This document shows, piece by piece, positions 44,601-55,405 of a stretch of 64,000 nucleotides of DNA (positions are counted from its first letter, which is position 1; every line of letters begins with the position of its first letter). Source of the stretch: Apostichopus japonicus (lineage: Eukaryota > Echinodermata > Holothuroidea > Aspidochirotida > Stichopodidae). The notes below the pieces were generated by a model. It saw only the letters and a list, made by a program, of their open reading frames with translations. It made no database searches and was not told the origin of the DNA. Both the position numbers and the translations under genes were made by a program. The DNA is taken from NCBI RefSeq assembly GCF_037975245.1, contig NC_092577.1:20954898-21018897 (forward strand). The letters are read 5' to 3'.

Positions 44601-46802
44601 AGGCTCTTTGCTATTCATTCACTATAAAATGTGTTGACACTACTAGTGTGTGAGACTTAGGATAAATTTAAATTGTACATATGTATATCCTGAGGATAAG
44701 GTATTTATTGCCAGTGATGCGGTAGAGTGGATTTCTTGACAGTTAGGCTATATTGCTGTCATTTAGAATTAGGGATTAGTTACATGTAAGCTTTATCAAG
44801 CCATAAAAAACAATTGTTGTCAGCGTTAATCCGTGACATTCCTCTAGTTTGCTTTTAAGTCACCTTTGCCGGGTACAAAATTGAACAATTTCAAATATAA
44901 ATATCTCAACAATGGCATGTAGTAATTCAATACAAAGTTTATAAGCTTGCTTAAGCATCTACGCCATCTTTAACATATGAAAGATATATTGAACTCTGGA
45001 GCTTTTTATTAAGAGTACATATTTCTATTAACTAAAGTACAAGAATTTGACGTGCATAGGGCTCCAGAGTATTTGAAATCCCTCTACCTTTAAAACAAAG
45101 CAAGTGTTGCACATTTTATCATTTTTTTAATGCCTATAAATTAGTTACCAGTGTCATGATTTTTATTTTGATGTAAAGATAAACCTACATGTGTTTTATG
45201 TATGTACGGTGTATGTATTAGTTAATGTGTGTGTTTTTAATGCTAAGCATACTACGACAATATCTCACAATGAGTAACTTTGGTAGGCCCCATACCGTGG
45301 ATGACCCATATTGGGTGGATGAACAAGATTCTTTATAATTGATGTAAAATGTCATCTGAGGGTCACTGTAAGACTAAAACTGAAAACCTTGTAATACATT
45401 ATCTCCAGACAGCAAACATGAATATTTTAGATATGTCATGTGTAGATGGGTCTTATTGAGAAGATGAACCCTGTATGTTTTTGTGTAGGTCAAAGGTCAC
45501 CTCAGGTTAAATTATGAACACTTTGTAAAGAAGATATCTTAAAATAGGAAACAAGGATGATTTCGATATGTGGTATATAGCTGTGCCATATTAAATAGAT
45601 GAACTGTTGTGTTTTTGGTGGAGGTCAAAGTCATATCGGGAGAGGAAAATCTGAACACAGTATTAAAACAATATCTCAAGATAGAAAGCATTGATACTAT
45701 TTATATCTCATGTTTTGATGGATGTCACCTGAGAAATCTCTGAAAACTGAAAACCACATGATTGTGATATTTAGCTAGAAAGCATGGACACAATTAGTTC
45801 ATTCAGTACTTATTACAGGTGTGTGGATGCATTATGTTGAACGTAAAGGGGTAAAGGCTATTGTTTTGATTTGGCGACGGTCTGTAAAGACACAATACAA
45901 TATGACCTATTTTTGTCTTGTCTTTTGTACACGTTTAGGAGCCATTTCTGATGAACATAAAGTCAAAGTCTTTCCATAAGAAGTCATTGAAAACTCCTTG
46001 AAATACAGTTTTAGATTTTGGTAGAAGTTACTGGTTGTACATGTAGCTATACCTTTTCTTTTGTTGTCTTTTTCTTATAAAGACCATGAGGGCAGTGGAC
46101 GAGTCTGAGACATCCAGTCATGATGATCCAGATTTGATAAACCCATTTGCAGAGACTGCAGGGACATTTCCAAGCTCTATGGGTATGCAGCAGGTTTCCG
46201 AAACTGTAGAACATTCTTCAACATTGCCACAACATTTGTTACCTACAACCAAAGAAACCAGTCAGCCCTCTACTTCTGCCTCATCTAATAGTATTCCATT
46301 ACCAGACAACATTGACTTCAGTCTGCAACTCCAATCACCTGGAACACCAAATGTAAGTTACTTTAGTCATTTGATTTATCGTTTGACAGGATATCAACAG
46401 TTGACTCCAGTTTTCTTGACATTGACTCACTTTGCGTACAGGATAAATGTAGTAACTATATACCACCTATGTCAGGAATTAAGTCCAAGTTAGAAGAGAA
46501 CAGTTAAAACTCTGCATAGCAACAATTGGCTGATAAAAGTCAATTTGAAGTTAATGTAATCACCTGAAATTGTAGATATAAGTTATAATAATGTATTGAG
46601 GTTATTTGTCATACATTGATTGACAAAGAAAAACACAAAATATCATGTCATATGAATTGTCTATTTGCAGGTGACATTCAAACCATGTGGAATATGTGCA
46701 GACAGAGAAAGGGATGCTTTCTTCATACCATGTGGGCACTCTTTGTGTACACCTTGTGCTTTATCCTTACAGGATGGCAATGATGGATGTCCACATTGTT
46801 AA
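38679..46802 (+). CDS. RING-finger gene with uncharacterised conserved domain (multi-exon, partly broken)
   Basis: Exons recognised: a start exon from the ATG at 38679 (MSVTDCVEVLVIYGKHGRKH), 39702-39810 (DIEVEEPIFLKYFDTDWEQW), 40477-40521 (QEDDQPGTSDKDSP), possibly 40644-40690 and 43145-43170, 43991-44328 (core domain), 46083-46352 (acidic Ser/Thr linker) and 46671-46802 (RING). The last three join in phase 0. The RING suggests an E3 ubiquitin ligase; the core domain is a pattern I recall from unnamed invertebrate and fish proteins. Frame errors occur at the G6 run 38748-38753, near 39807 (TAA), near 44083, at the T7 run 44163-44169, and a TAG near 44210. An antisense ORF1-only LINE occupies 41022-42858 in an intron. 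Whether this copy is functional or its lesions are assembly errors is open. Confidence 0.55.
41022..42858 (-). mobile_element. ORF1-only (HAL1-like) Tx1-type LINE, copy A2
   Basis: Flanked by AAAACATACT (41012-41021 and 42859-42868), with GT following on both sides. Same architecture as the copy at 22.3 kb: 5' UTR, ORF1 (ATG at 42660), ORF2 deleted between the ORF1 stop and the final ORF2 codons (junction GCTTGCGCATTACCTGCG near 41365), 3' UTR and terminus CACGTAAAAAGCAC. It lies antisense in an intron of the RING gene. An identical junction with different target sites proves amplification after the deletion. Confidence 0.87.
41370..42660 (-). pseudogene. LINE ORF1 with three CCHC knuckles, copy A2
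   Basis: Best-preserved ORF1 of the family. From MAARRDSKIVLLSFSGEAK it reads through three CCHC knuckles (CWRCGLEGHEARLC, CSRCLQVGHTLAEC, CNSCGKTGHLARLC) and an acidic Pro/Ser region. A 2-base deletion near 41484, relative to copy A1, shifts the last 40 or so codons (ending KRPVLGKFRR). The open part is 41461-42660. Its product would bind LINE RNA; the RING and ubiquitin gene around it is unrelated. Confidence 0.87.
43991..44328 (+). pseudogene. Exon: uncharacterised core domain, three reading frames
   Basis: After TTTCTTTTAG the exon reads PTVKVQLGWHNFKFQNKAYS in one frame, SNGGGGVIMLWVPRLTTYQA to IAIKFF in a second, and FPAGKSGHLGYRDS then YDVPSFSVEGIFQEGG and RARIYLYSRLK in a third. Together these give the block order W-H-F...GGG...FFPxGKS...SYDVPSF...RARIYLYS of one conserved domain. 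Breaks are near 44083 and at T7 (44163-44169), and a TAG interrupts at about 44210. The donor CTAAAG|GTGAG is intact and in phase 0. Confidence 0.55.
45280..45960. repeat. Diverged AGGTCA-rich repeat
   Basis: Contains a perfect AGGTCAAAGGTCA (45487-45499), GGAGGTCAAAGTCA and clauses like ATAGATGAAC(C/T) and TTTTTGTG that echo the elements at 15.7 and 25.3 kb. It is much more diverged and has no clear ends. It lies in the intron before the linker exon. Confidence 0.5.
46083..46352 (+). CDS. Exon: Ser/Thr-rich acidic linker
   Basis: A strong pyrimidine tract and ATAAAG acceptor precede 90 codons in phase 0-0, TMRAVDESETSSHDDPDLIN and onward to LQLQSPGTPN, ending AAT|GTAAGT. Low-complexity Ser/Thr/Pro content suggests a disordered linker. 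The ATG at 46086 lies one codon inside and is probably not a start. Confidence 0.6.
46671..46802 (+). CDS. Exon: C-terminal RING finger
   Basis: From TTTGCAG the exon encodes VTFKPCGICADRERDAFFIP then CGHSLCTPCALSLQDGNDGC and PHC, followed by TAA. The C-x2-C, C-x-H-x3-C-x2-C and C-x2-C ligands form a complete C3HC4 RING directly at the C-terminus, as in IAP-type E3 ligases. It would recruit an E2 enzyme. Confidence 0.75.
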   Translation: MTFKPCGICADRERDAFFIPCGHSLCTPCALSLQDGNDGCPHC

Positions 46803-48540
46803 TGTTCAGTTGACAAAGTAGGAAAGCTTTTTGATTAGATGAAACCTCTATTCTGAAGGTTCAATCACAAGTTGGGTATTACTTTCCTTGCCATTACAAG
46901 CTATACTTTACTGAACATCACCCTTTAAAGTCGAAAACAAAAGTTTTTCATGTAGCTAGAAAGATAACCTTTAGGATTGCATGGAGACATTAACGTTATG
47001 ATTATATTGTGATCACTGTTTCTTAAGTTTTGTGCTTGTTTTGGTTTCTTCAGCTATGTTAAAAAGCTTCTGCATTCAGTGTATATGTTCTGTTCATGTC
47101 TAATAATTTTTAAATATAAAAAAAATGTGAGAGAAAGTAAGGGGACAAATAAATGAACTTATTCACTCTGTCTGATGGGTTTGCCTTTTGAGCATGTGTG
47201 GTGGTAATGTGTTAAATTCATTGTACCTTTGGAAATGATATATCAAGTGAAATCAAGCACATTCTTCAGTAGAGTATCTCATATGACTTTTCAAGTACCC
47301 TAGGGGCAATATGAAAAGTTTACACAGGACATATGTATGAGACTTTACTGTATAATCCCCCGCCCCTTCCTATGCGGCTTCACCAACGTGGGGACCTGGC
47401 TACGGCTAGGGCTTAACAGGTGGATACACTTTGGAATGTAAGATAATCCCTCATTTTAATTACAGATTGGACTGAATCTGTGTTGACATGCTGATGTTTT
47501 TATATGATCTGGTGTTGTACTGTTGATGGTTAAAAATGAACCAACAAAAGGAGAAACATAATCTTCCCTTAGATAAGCCATTGTGTTAGAACGAGGAAGA
47601 ATGTGTACGGAAATTCTTTCTTGTTATGAGATGAATTCCCAGCTGTAGATTTGGCATGCTGCCCTATGTTAAAGGAAGGGTGATTTTATGGGTTGTGGGA
47701 ATATTCTCTTCCAGACATATTTTTGTTACTTTTGTAACTAAAGATGATATATATCATTTGAAAATTAAGAGATTGTATTATTTAATTGATCAGTTTTCCT
47801 TGTACCCGTTGAATGATTGTAAAGGTGTTAAACAGGATATATGATGATGTAACACAATATTTACTTTGAGGTTACCCAATTTGCAAGTTGATGAACTCCA
47901 TTATAAAACTTTACATTTGTTAATACTTTGCCTGCTCTCGTATTACCCTCTTTGACAGTTGCATTAGTTGTTGGACTTCACTTTAAACCTCATATCAGAT
48001 AGTATGATAATACTATATTCACGTTCAGTCTGCTCTTAAGCAGTTTATCAGTTGCTGAACTTTGCTTTGAACTTGTCTTGAACTCTGTCTTGAAATTTTA
48101 CCTGGAGGAAGAATATTTAAAGATACTTTACTAGTTTTAGAAAGTTTCAGTAAATATTGATATGATTATACAGTGATCATTTGTATAAATTTAAATTTCT
48201 GTTATGAGAAATTATGATATGAAATTAGTAACTATCGGTACTATCAAGGAACTATAACACAAATCTGATTGGAAATAGATTTTGATATTTTACAAGCTTT
48301 CAGTTTTGTTGTCTTTTCTAATAGTCTGAAGCCATAAGTGGGGATTCAACTGTTAAGAGTGGCACACAGGGAGCTGTCTGTACGGAACTAATATTTATTT
48401 AGTCAGCACAGGCAAAAGTGTGAGATAATTGTAAACCATGATATCCTATCGATCATACTATACACCTCGTACTTGTAAATAAAATATATACGAACTGATT
48501 ATTCGCAGGGCAGCCCGGCGAATAACGTACACAGACACAC
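46803..48540. other. 3' flank of the RING gene; no further gene
   Basis: AT-rich, with AATAAA near 47148 (ACAAATAAATGAAC context), a possible polyadenylation signal about 350 bases after the stop. No other feature supported. Confidence 0.35.
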
Positions 48541-49169
48541 CTTATTCGCAGGGTTGTGACGATTTTTAAAATAGGTTTCATTAGGTTTTGCTATTGATAC
48601 CAGCCAGTTTAGGGGCCTTCAAAAAGCCAACCCTGTTGGGCCAAAATACTCTTAGCCACTTCATAAGCTAATTTTTGGAACCCCAGCAGTTCAATTTTAT
48701 TTGCTTATTTTAAGGAAACTTATCTTGGGATTACCCAAAAGCCGACATTGCCTGAAAGCCAATATGGTCAAGGTTGTGACACTCCCCCCCCCCCTGGTTC
48801 AGTCTTAAGGCAATCCCAAAGGCAAATAAATTCCTAAAATATAGGGGCTCCCAATTAAGACTCTGAAGAAGATAGCTGGTGCCCAAAAGCATATTCGAAT
48901 AGCCCCAAAAGTTACTGAGCCCGTTAACCCAGTCTAAGGCTGCCCTATATATGAATAAGGTGTATGTGTCTGGCTATTCGCAAGCTAGTCTTGCAAGTAA
49001 GATGCTTGTGTCTGGCTGTTCGCAGGGCAGCCCTGCAAATAGGGTGTCTGTGTCCGGCTGTTCGCAGCGCTGCCCATGGAATAAGATACTTGTGTCCGGT
49101 TATTCGCAGGGCTGCCCTGTGAATACCGTGTATGTGTGTGGCTATTCGCAGGGCTGCCCTGCGAATAAG
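48541..49169. mobile_element. MITE with 13-bp TIRs and an internal palindromic minisatellite
   Basis: CTTATTCGCAGGG (48541-48553) is matched in inverted orientation by CCCTGCGAATAAG (49157-49169). The right third (about 48950-49169) is five units of about 45 bases, each with a TTCGCAGGGCTGCCCTGCGAA-type palindrome separated by GTGT(C/G)TGTGTC(C/T)GGCT spacers. A related TATTCGCAGGGCAGCCCGGCGAATA palindrome lies just outside the left end (48501-48525). No ORF of substance. Confidence 0.7.
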
Positions 49170-49951
49170 CCCCACCAAAAATATAAGGTCAGCATATATC
49201 AATATGTGAATTTATCTAGTTAAAAATGTGTGCAAATAATGTGCATTTCCTAGCAATGCATAATATTAAATGCATCTATGCCGATTAAGCCAATGTCCGT
49301 AATCAAGGGCGGCGGAACCGGGGCACAGGGGGCACGTGCCCTCCCCCCACTTTTCCTCAGGTTAAAAATGTGCCCTTATTCTACATAAAAATTTAGGTGT
49401 CTCAAGTTAGCAAGAAGCCAGGCAACCAGAATGAACACCCATATATATATATATATATACTACAGCCCTATTTTCCTTTTTTTTATCGGCAAACTAAATT
49501 TCATTACGGATGCGGTCCGCGTATTTTTTTTCCCAGGACGAACGTGGGCATCGGCCAATCAAATCCCAGTGTAAATGACTACTATGTCATTTAGCATGAT
49601 AAGGGTTAACCTCAGTGACATTACACGAGTTTTTCTTTTTGGACAAAATGTCCTAATCAGAAGCAGGTTTTGAACATGAAACACAAATGTTCTTGATCTG
49701 ATCCATATCTTAATGTAATTCCTTTCACAACGAAACAAAACTTACCTATGAATACAAGCACACCCGCTGTATTGTTACATTTCAGCAGGTCAGAGCAATG
49801 AATAAAGGTATACAACAAAACTAATGTATTCTCTGCTTACTCATGGATGCTGTTTTCCTGTGCATGTCCACCATACTGTTGACGGCACACGTAGTAGGCT
49901 GTCTGTAGCACCCATGGGTTCAGGCACACATCTTCAAAACCCTCGCTGTGT
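49170..49951. other. No gene recognised; GGGCAC(G)TGCCC repeat scrap
   Basis: A GC-rich patch (GGCGGCGGAACCGGGGCACA, then GGCACGTGCCC) at about 49310-49350 resembles a diverged MITE end. A short TA run lies at 49441-49460. Otherwise nothing. Confidence 0.35.
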
Positions 49952-50220
49952 GTGCTTTTTACGTGCTAAGAAACGGACACGGACCAAAGGTCAACAAAAC
50001 CAAAAACAAACCCAGTCTGTAAAGCAACAACTGAAACCCATCAATCTCTCACTAACGCAGCGTTTAACGTGACGCGAAAAGGGCACGGACCCAAAGGCCA
50101 ACGGAAGCAAAACAAATAAAACACTACAAACAGGCCCCAAAAAGCCAACCCCAAACCACAAAGAGAAAAATTAAACCAACCTATAATATGTAACGACCAC
50201 ACAGCCCCCACACCTACCAA

Positions 50221-53200
50221 CTAACTCACTCCAAATTTCATCCGGGGAACGCCGTCCCGATAGTAGACGACGGGCTTGCGCCAGCGTCTACGAAAGGCAG
50301 TGTCGGGAAGCCGTACATGGTCCGCCTCCATGCGCAACCTGATGTCACTCTGCACGAGGGGGACAACATCCTCTGCCCTCCAGACGTCCCCGTCGAAAAC
50401 TAGGCGGCATCTGCTGTTCCAGATGTGTCTCCTGATGACAGCGGCAAACAACAACAGCAGATCCCTAACCCAGGTTGGGCACACAGGGGGCAACAAACCA
50501 TACAAAACAAAATCACTACTAATGGCCCACTGTGTGCAACCAATAACACCAATAACGAAGGCGTGAAACCAATCCCACACAAACCGGACAAAGGGACAAA
50601 AGGTGTTGCATAGTCTCGATGGCTTTACAGCCCACACGGGGACAAATCCCATCACCTAATCGCCACCTGACTAGGCGAAAATGGTTAGTGATGAGGACCC
50701 CCATGTGCAATCCTCCACGCCAAGTCCCTGAGACGGCTATCTAGTGACTTGCAACACACAGACCGCCACACATCTGGAGAGATGGCGGTCCGGCAAGCCG
50801 ACGGGCACACAGGCGCGAGCATTGAACGAAACAATGGTGGGTATAACACAGAGTATAGACCCCAGAAGGGCGTGTCGCCTTTGGCCGGTTATTGGAAAAG
50901 GATCCGGGCCAGTGGTGTCGAAAAAGAAACCCACCCCAGTACCTAACAAAAAAAGCAAAGGGAAACGAAGGATTTTCAAAAGCAACAAAAACACCTTTCA
51001 AGAGGAGAAAGCGCAGTTTAGATGGTAGGTGGACCAAACCAAGCCCACCGCTCAAGGGGGTCTTATACAGAACGGTCCTTTTGACAAGGTTTGGTTTGCG
51101 CTTTCCCCAAATGAAATGAAAAATGATCCTCTCCAGTCGCACCAAGGCATGATCCGGTGCGGCGATCACCGTACCAGGATACCAAAGGAGAGGAACAATA
51201 AACCTATTTACAACTGTAACCTTCCCAGGGAGGGAGAGCCACCTGTGACTGAATGTGTCGAGCCTTGCCTCCACCTGATCAGCCTTCTCGGCCCAAGTGG
51301 TGGCCTCCGGGGCACCATAACCTAGCCAGATGCCATTTACCTTGATCATGACATCTGACCAAGTAGCATCGAACGGGAGGGATTGGCCGCGCCAACCTCC
51401 CAATCGCAGCCCTTTGGTCTTGGACTTGTTCAGTCTGGCACCAGTAGCTTCTTGGAAGGTGGTCAAAACCTTCGATAAAGGCTTGAAGGAGGCGAGGTCC
51501 GACACAATACAAGTGACGTCATCGGCATACTGCACGCATTTAACTCTAGCCCCACCCGGTACGTTGAAGGGTCGAAATCCAAAGCATCTGTCCAGCGAGG
51601 TACTGAGCGTTCGCTGAAGAGAACATACAACAACGGGGAGAGGGGACAACCCTGACGGACTCCTCTTCGAACCGGGAAGGGACCAGAAGTTAATCCGTTA
51701 ACAGTGACAATGCTCGTGACGTCCTTGTATAGTAACGAGACCCAACGAATATATACGGAGTTCAATCCGAAGGACTCTAAGGTTCTGAACAGGAAGTCGT
51801 GATCTACCATGTCAAAGGCCTTTTCCTGGTCCAGTGAGACCAGTGCACATGGCAAATCACGAACTTTAACAAACTCGATGAAGTCTCTCATCAACCAGAG
51901 GTTATGTTGAATACACTTGCCTCGCACAGCACAAGTCTGGAGAGGACCTACAATATCCGGCATGACGTCCGATAAGCGATTTCCTAATGCTTTGGCCAGG
52001 ATTTTGTAGTCCACATTTAACAGCGTTATTGGACGCCTATTTCTAGGGTCCAAAGGGTCTCCTGACTTTGGGAGGAGAACAATATTTCCAACCCGCTGTG
52101 TTTGGCTCATGTAATTCAACTGAAAAGCGGTAGCGAACACATCTCTCAAGTCCCCACCGAGGACCTCCCAGAAGGTCCTATAGAACTCTGCCGGGAGGCC
52201 ATCGGGACCGGGGGACTTTCCCTTCTTCATCGCTGCTACCGCTGTCCAGAGCTCACCAACGGAGAGATTCGAGCCCAAGTTATCATTTTTACTCTCAGGG
52301 GGGGCCTTGTCTATACCAGACAACAAGTCCTCCTGGAGATCCTCGCTAACAGCAGCCCTGGAGTACAGGTTCGAAAAGAACGACCCAAATACCCCTAGGA
52401 CTGCCTGCGGGCTCTCCACGACGACCCCACCAGGATGACACACTGCCCTTATTCTGCGGTCAACCACAGACTTGGTGTCGTCCCGGTAAAAACGAATAGT
52501 GGGCTTCTCGTCCGCCTCAACAAACTGGATTCTGGCACGCACTCGGGCTCCGTGCAGTTTCTCATCGAGAAACACTCCAAGTGCATGCAGATCAGACGAT
52601 GAACCATCCCTTGCTCTATTGCACAAGGAATGGAACTTGAATCTCCGTTGGTGAGCTCTCTCAACACAATAACTGATTGCGAACTGCTTGATGAGGGACT
52701 TGACCTCGTCCCACCAGACTAACGCATTGGGAAAAGCAGGCTTGAGGGACTGCCATCCTCTGTACTTCTCGACAAATTGCTCCTTGAAGTTTCTCTCTTT
52801 AACAATTTCCGTGTTCAGCCGCCAAAGTCCCTTCTCCACATGAAAGGACTCCGGCAGCTGCAAGCACAAAACAGCGTCATGATCAGATAAAGGACATGAA
52901 ATAATCGAGCACCGACATCGAGGAAACTTGCGCGGGGCATAAAACCTGTCGAGTCTGGATGAAACTGTTCCATCTGGTTTATGCCACGTACAAGTAACCA
53001 CCTGGGGATTTTGGGACCTCCAAACATCCACAAGATCTCGGTGCTTGACAAACAAGCCTAGCTCAATCATGCCGGTGGTACAATTGGGGGACTCTTTCCT
53101 CGAACGTCTATCTAACGCAGAGTGAGGGACACAGTTAAAGTCCCCCCCAAGGATACAATTTGCCTTACCCGGTACAAAGGATGGCAACACCGTGAAGAAA

Positions 53201-53568
53201 TTTTTCCTACATGCTGGCCGGTTGGGGGCATACACATTGCAAACCACCAACTCACCCCGCGTGAGCCTTAAGTGTATGCACACCACCCGACCTTCATGGT
53301 CTTTCTCCACTTTGACACAATGACACAGTTTTGGGGACACCAAAATGACAGTCCCGCAAGATGCCCCTGATCCAAAGGAGGCATAAAGGCCTCCTCCCCA
53401 ATCCAAGGACCAAAGATGAACATCACTCTCACAAGATATGTGGGTCTCTTGCAAAAGGACCACATCCACTTGGAGCAACTTGCAGAACTGTAAAATCCGT
53501 CGCCTTTTTGGGGTACCCCTCATCCCATTCACATTAAGGGTGACGAGGGATAAGGTGTCTGGTGTCAT
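50221..53568 (-). pseudogene. LINE ORF2: endonuclease and reverse transcriptase, frameshifted
   Basis: From the ATG at 53568 (MTPDTLSLVTLNVNGMRG) it shows an APE-type endonuclease with its catalytic motifs (NVNG, LLQETH, GGDFN, SRLDRFYAP, LSDHDAV). The reverse transcriptase has KSPGPDGLPAEFYR, LDQEKAFD (motif A), RGVRQGCPLSPLLY (motif B) and YADDV (motif C, in the next frame). The C-terminus has a zf-RVT-like WRLGDGICPRVGC. The sequence is closest to the Tx1 clade of the L1 superfamily. One base is missing near 51611, another frame change lies near 50960, and an extra G is near 50695. It would nick DNA and prime reverse transcription on the target. Catalytic residues are all still visible. 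Confidence 0.88.
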
Positions 53569-54750
53569 AACCTGCGATGTTTTCCCAATACGGCTCTTTT
53601 CAGGCCCTTAGCGGTGTTTCACCTTTTCCTACGACCTAGCAGACTTCTTAGCTCCTCGTCACAAGAGACAGGAGGTCCACTAGCGACCATCGTGTCCGGT
53701 ATAGTAGAAGCGACTGCGGGCAGGGTGGAAGGGCCGCTCGAGTCAGTGAGATCAGTGGCGTGTTTTGTCTCATCAAACCAATCGGAGGACTCCTTAGCCA
53801 CAACTACTAAGGCGGAAGCACAGTCCTCCATTGGCGAGTCCGAATCTGAGCCACTTAATGTCTCTTGGGCCGGTTGACTCGAGGGCCGACTAGTGTCACC
53901 GATAGCGGGCGTAGCTACCGGTGAACCAGTACAAGCGGCATCCTGCTCCGCATGCCACTCCCGGTAATACCATCTCCGCCGTTTTGTCCTGCTCCGCCTT
54001 AGTGGGCAGGCTGGCAGTCTCGGCCGGAGCGGCAACTTCCTCCAGGGACGAGGTGGAACACGAAGGGGAGTTGAAAACCTCCACCGGGACGCTAGTGTCG
54101 GACACTGGTGCGATGAGAGGAGCATCAGGTGATACGGTTTGAAAGGCCGGGACGGGGACCGCTTCAACCACGCCCGTAGCCACTCTCGCGGCGTATGAGC
54201 GGTCTGGGCATAAACGAGCGAGATGGCCCGTTTTCCCACACGAGTTACATACGATATCCCCTTTACACTCGGCCAGGGTATGCCCAACCTGTAAACAGCG
54301 GCTACACCGCTTGTTCGGGCACAACCTGGCCTCATGCCCTTCCAGCCCACACCTCCAACAAGTGGGAGGCTGGCCCTGGTATGCAATGTGGGCCCTGTGC
54401 CCATTAGCCCACGAGGTAGAAGGGATATCGGACTTGAGTTGGACTCTGACTCGTCTAGTCCCGGTCTTGACACCCTTACATTGAAGGAATTTCAGCTCCT
54501 CGTAGCCAGTCACTTTCCCAAAACGCCCCAGTGTCCGCACAACAACCTGTTCAGACATGTCCAGAGGGAGATGGAGGACTGTCACCCACACCGAACTGTC
54601 ATACGGTGTGACCTTCAGTCCCTCCACTCCCTCCAACACCTGGAAGCTTCAGACGCGGCCAGCCTCCGAGGTCAACCGTACATGAAAAAAATTCATACCC
54701 CGGAGAGCGTTACGCTGAAGCGCGTCAACCTCTCCAGGGACCTTTAAACC
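53565..54750 (-). pseudogene. LINE ORF1, copy A3, start codon deleted
   Basis: Same protein as in A1 and A2, with three CCHC knuckles near 54340-54220. About 25 bases holding the ATG are deleted (near 54797), one frame shift lies near 53970, and an in-frame TGA (near 53620) replaces a Gly codon. The final TGA (53565-53567) overlaps the ORF2 ATG as ATGA, a layout compatible with termination-reinitiation. Confidence 0.82.
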
Positions 54751-55195
54751 AACACTGAAAAACTTGTCCGGGGACGAAAAACTCAACAATACGATTACAG
54801 CTAGGGGTGAAGCAAAGCCACGCACCTATACAAAAACCGAAACAAACCCAAAACCGAAAATACACTAAACAAACGGCAAACTAATGTAAGGCCAACGTAA
54901 AAACACAAAAACTGTCTGATGAACGAAAAGTGGAGGGCAGCCGAAAACACGTCCGCATCCACGAAAGCCAACTGCCAACACTGCATTTGCTTACCTTCAT
55001 TTTGCTTCGCAAGCTCCTCATATCCTCTCTCAGTTCCTCCATATCGACCTACTGGCAATGATGGGTGCAGGTCCATTTACTGGGTGGCACAGTGGTTGAT
55101 CGTGGGCCTGGGGTATGGTCTGGGGTAACAGCTTTGACACACATGACACTCAGTGAAACAGAACAGTCATCTGCCATTACACATGCATTTTAGGA

Positions 55196-55405
55196 GAAAC
55201 TGCAGATAATGCAGAAACAATGAGACATGCTGTATATATTTTCTATGATAAGCATGGAGTTGGTCAAAATATTCAACAACTAGTTGTCGCAGGGGATGCT
55301 AAAACATATGAGTACATGCATAATGCAAAACGGATGTATGGTGATGATTTAGATTGGTTGTTACCATACCTTGGGGAGTGGCATCTTCTACAGAACATAC
55401 ATTAA
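55196..55405 (+). pseudogene. DUF6589-like fragment
   Basis: After a TTTTAG acceptor the frame encodes ETADNAETMRHAVYIFYDKH, QQLVVAGDAKTYEYMH and DDLDWLLPYLGEWHLLQN before a stop. The GD...LxWLLPxLGxWHxLxN block matches DUF6589, a conserved domain of unknown function found in many invertebrate and fungal multi-copy genes. Only about 65 codons remain, cut by the retroelement gag that follows in opposite orientation. Confidence 0.5.

Larger units (their letters stand above)
49952..54965 (-). mobile_element. Tx1-like LINE, near full length, family A (copy A3)
   Basis: Element strand is minus: 5' UTR, ORF1, ORF2, 3' UTR, ending at 49952 with CACGTAAAAAGCAC. UTRs and ORF1 match copies A1 and A2, and this copy keeps ORF2, so it represents the parental architecture. 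The 5' end is near 54965, where similarity to A1/A2 fades. No target-site duplication is visible. ORF1 and ORF2 overlap by ATGA. Both ORFs carry lesions, so the copy is not autonomous now. Confidence 0.85.

Noticed and set aside
48950-49169. CRISPR-like palindromic repeats.
   Set aside because: Spacers are also repeated (GTGT-rich) and the array is enclosed by TIRs of a MITE.
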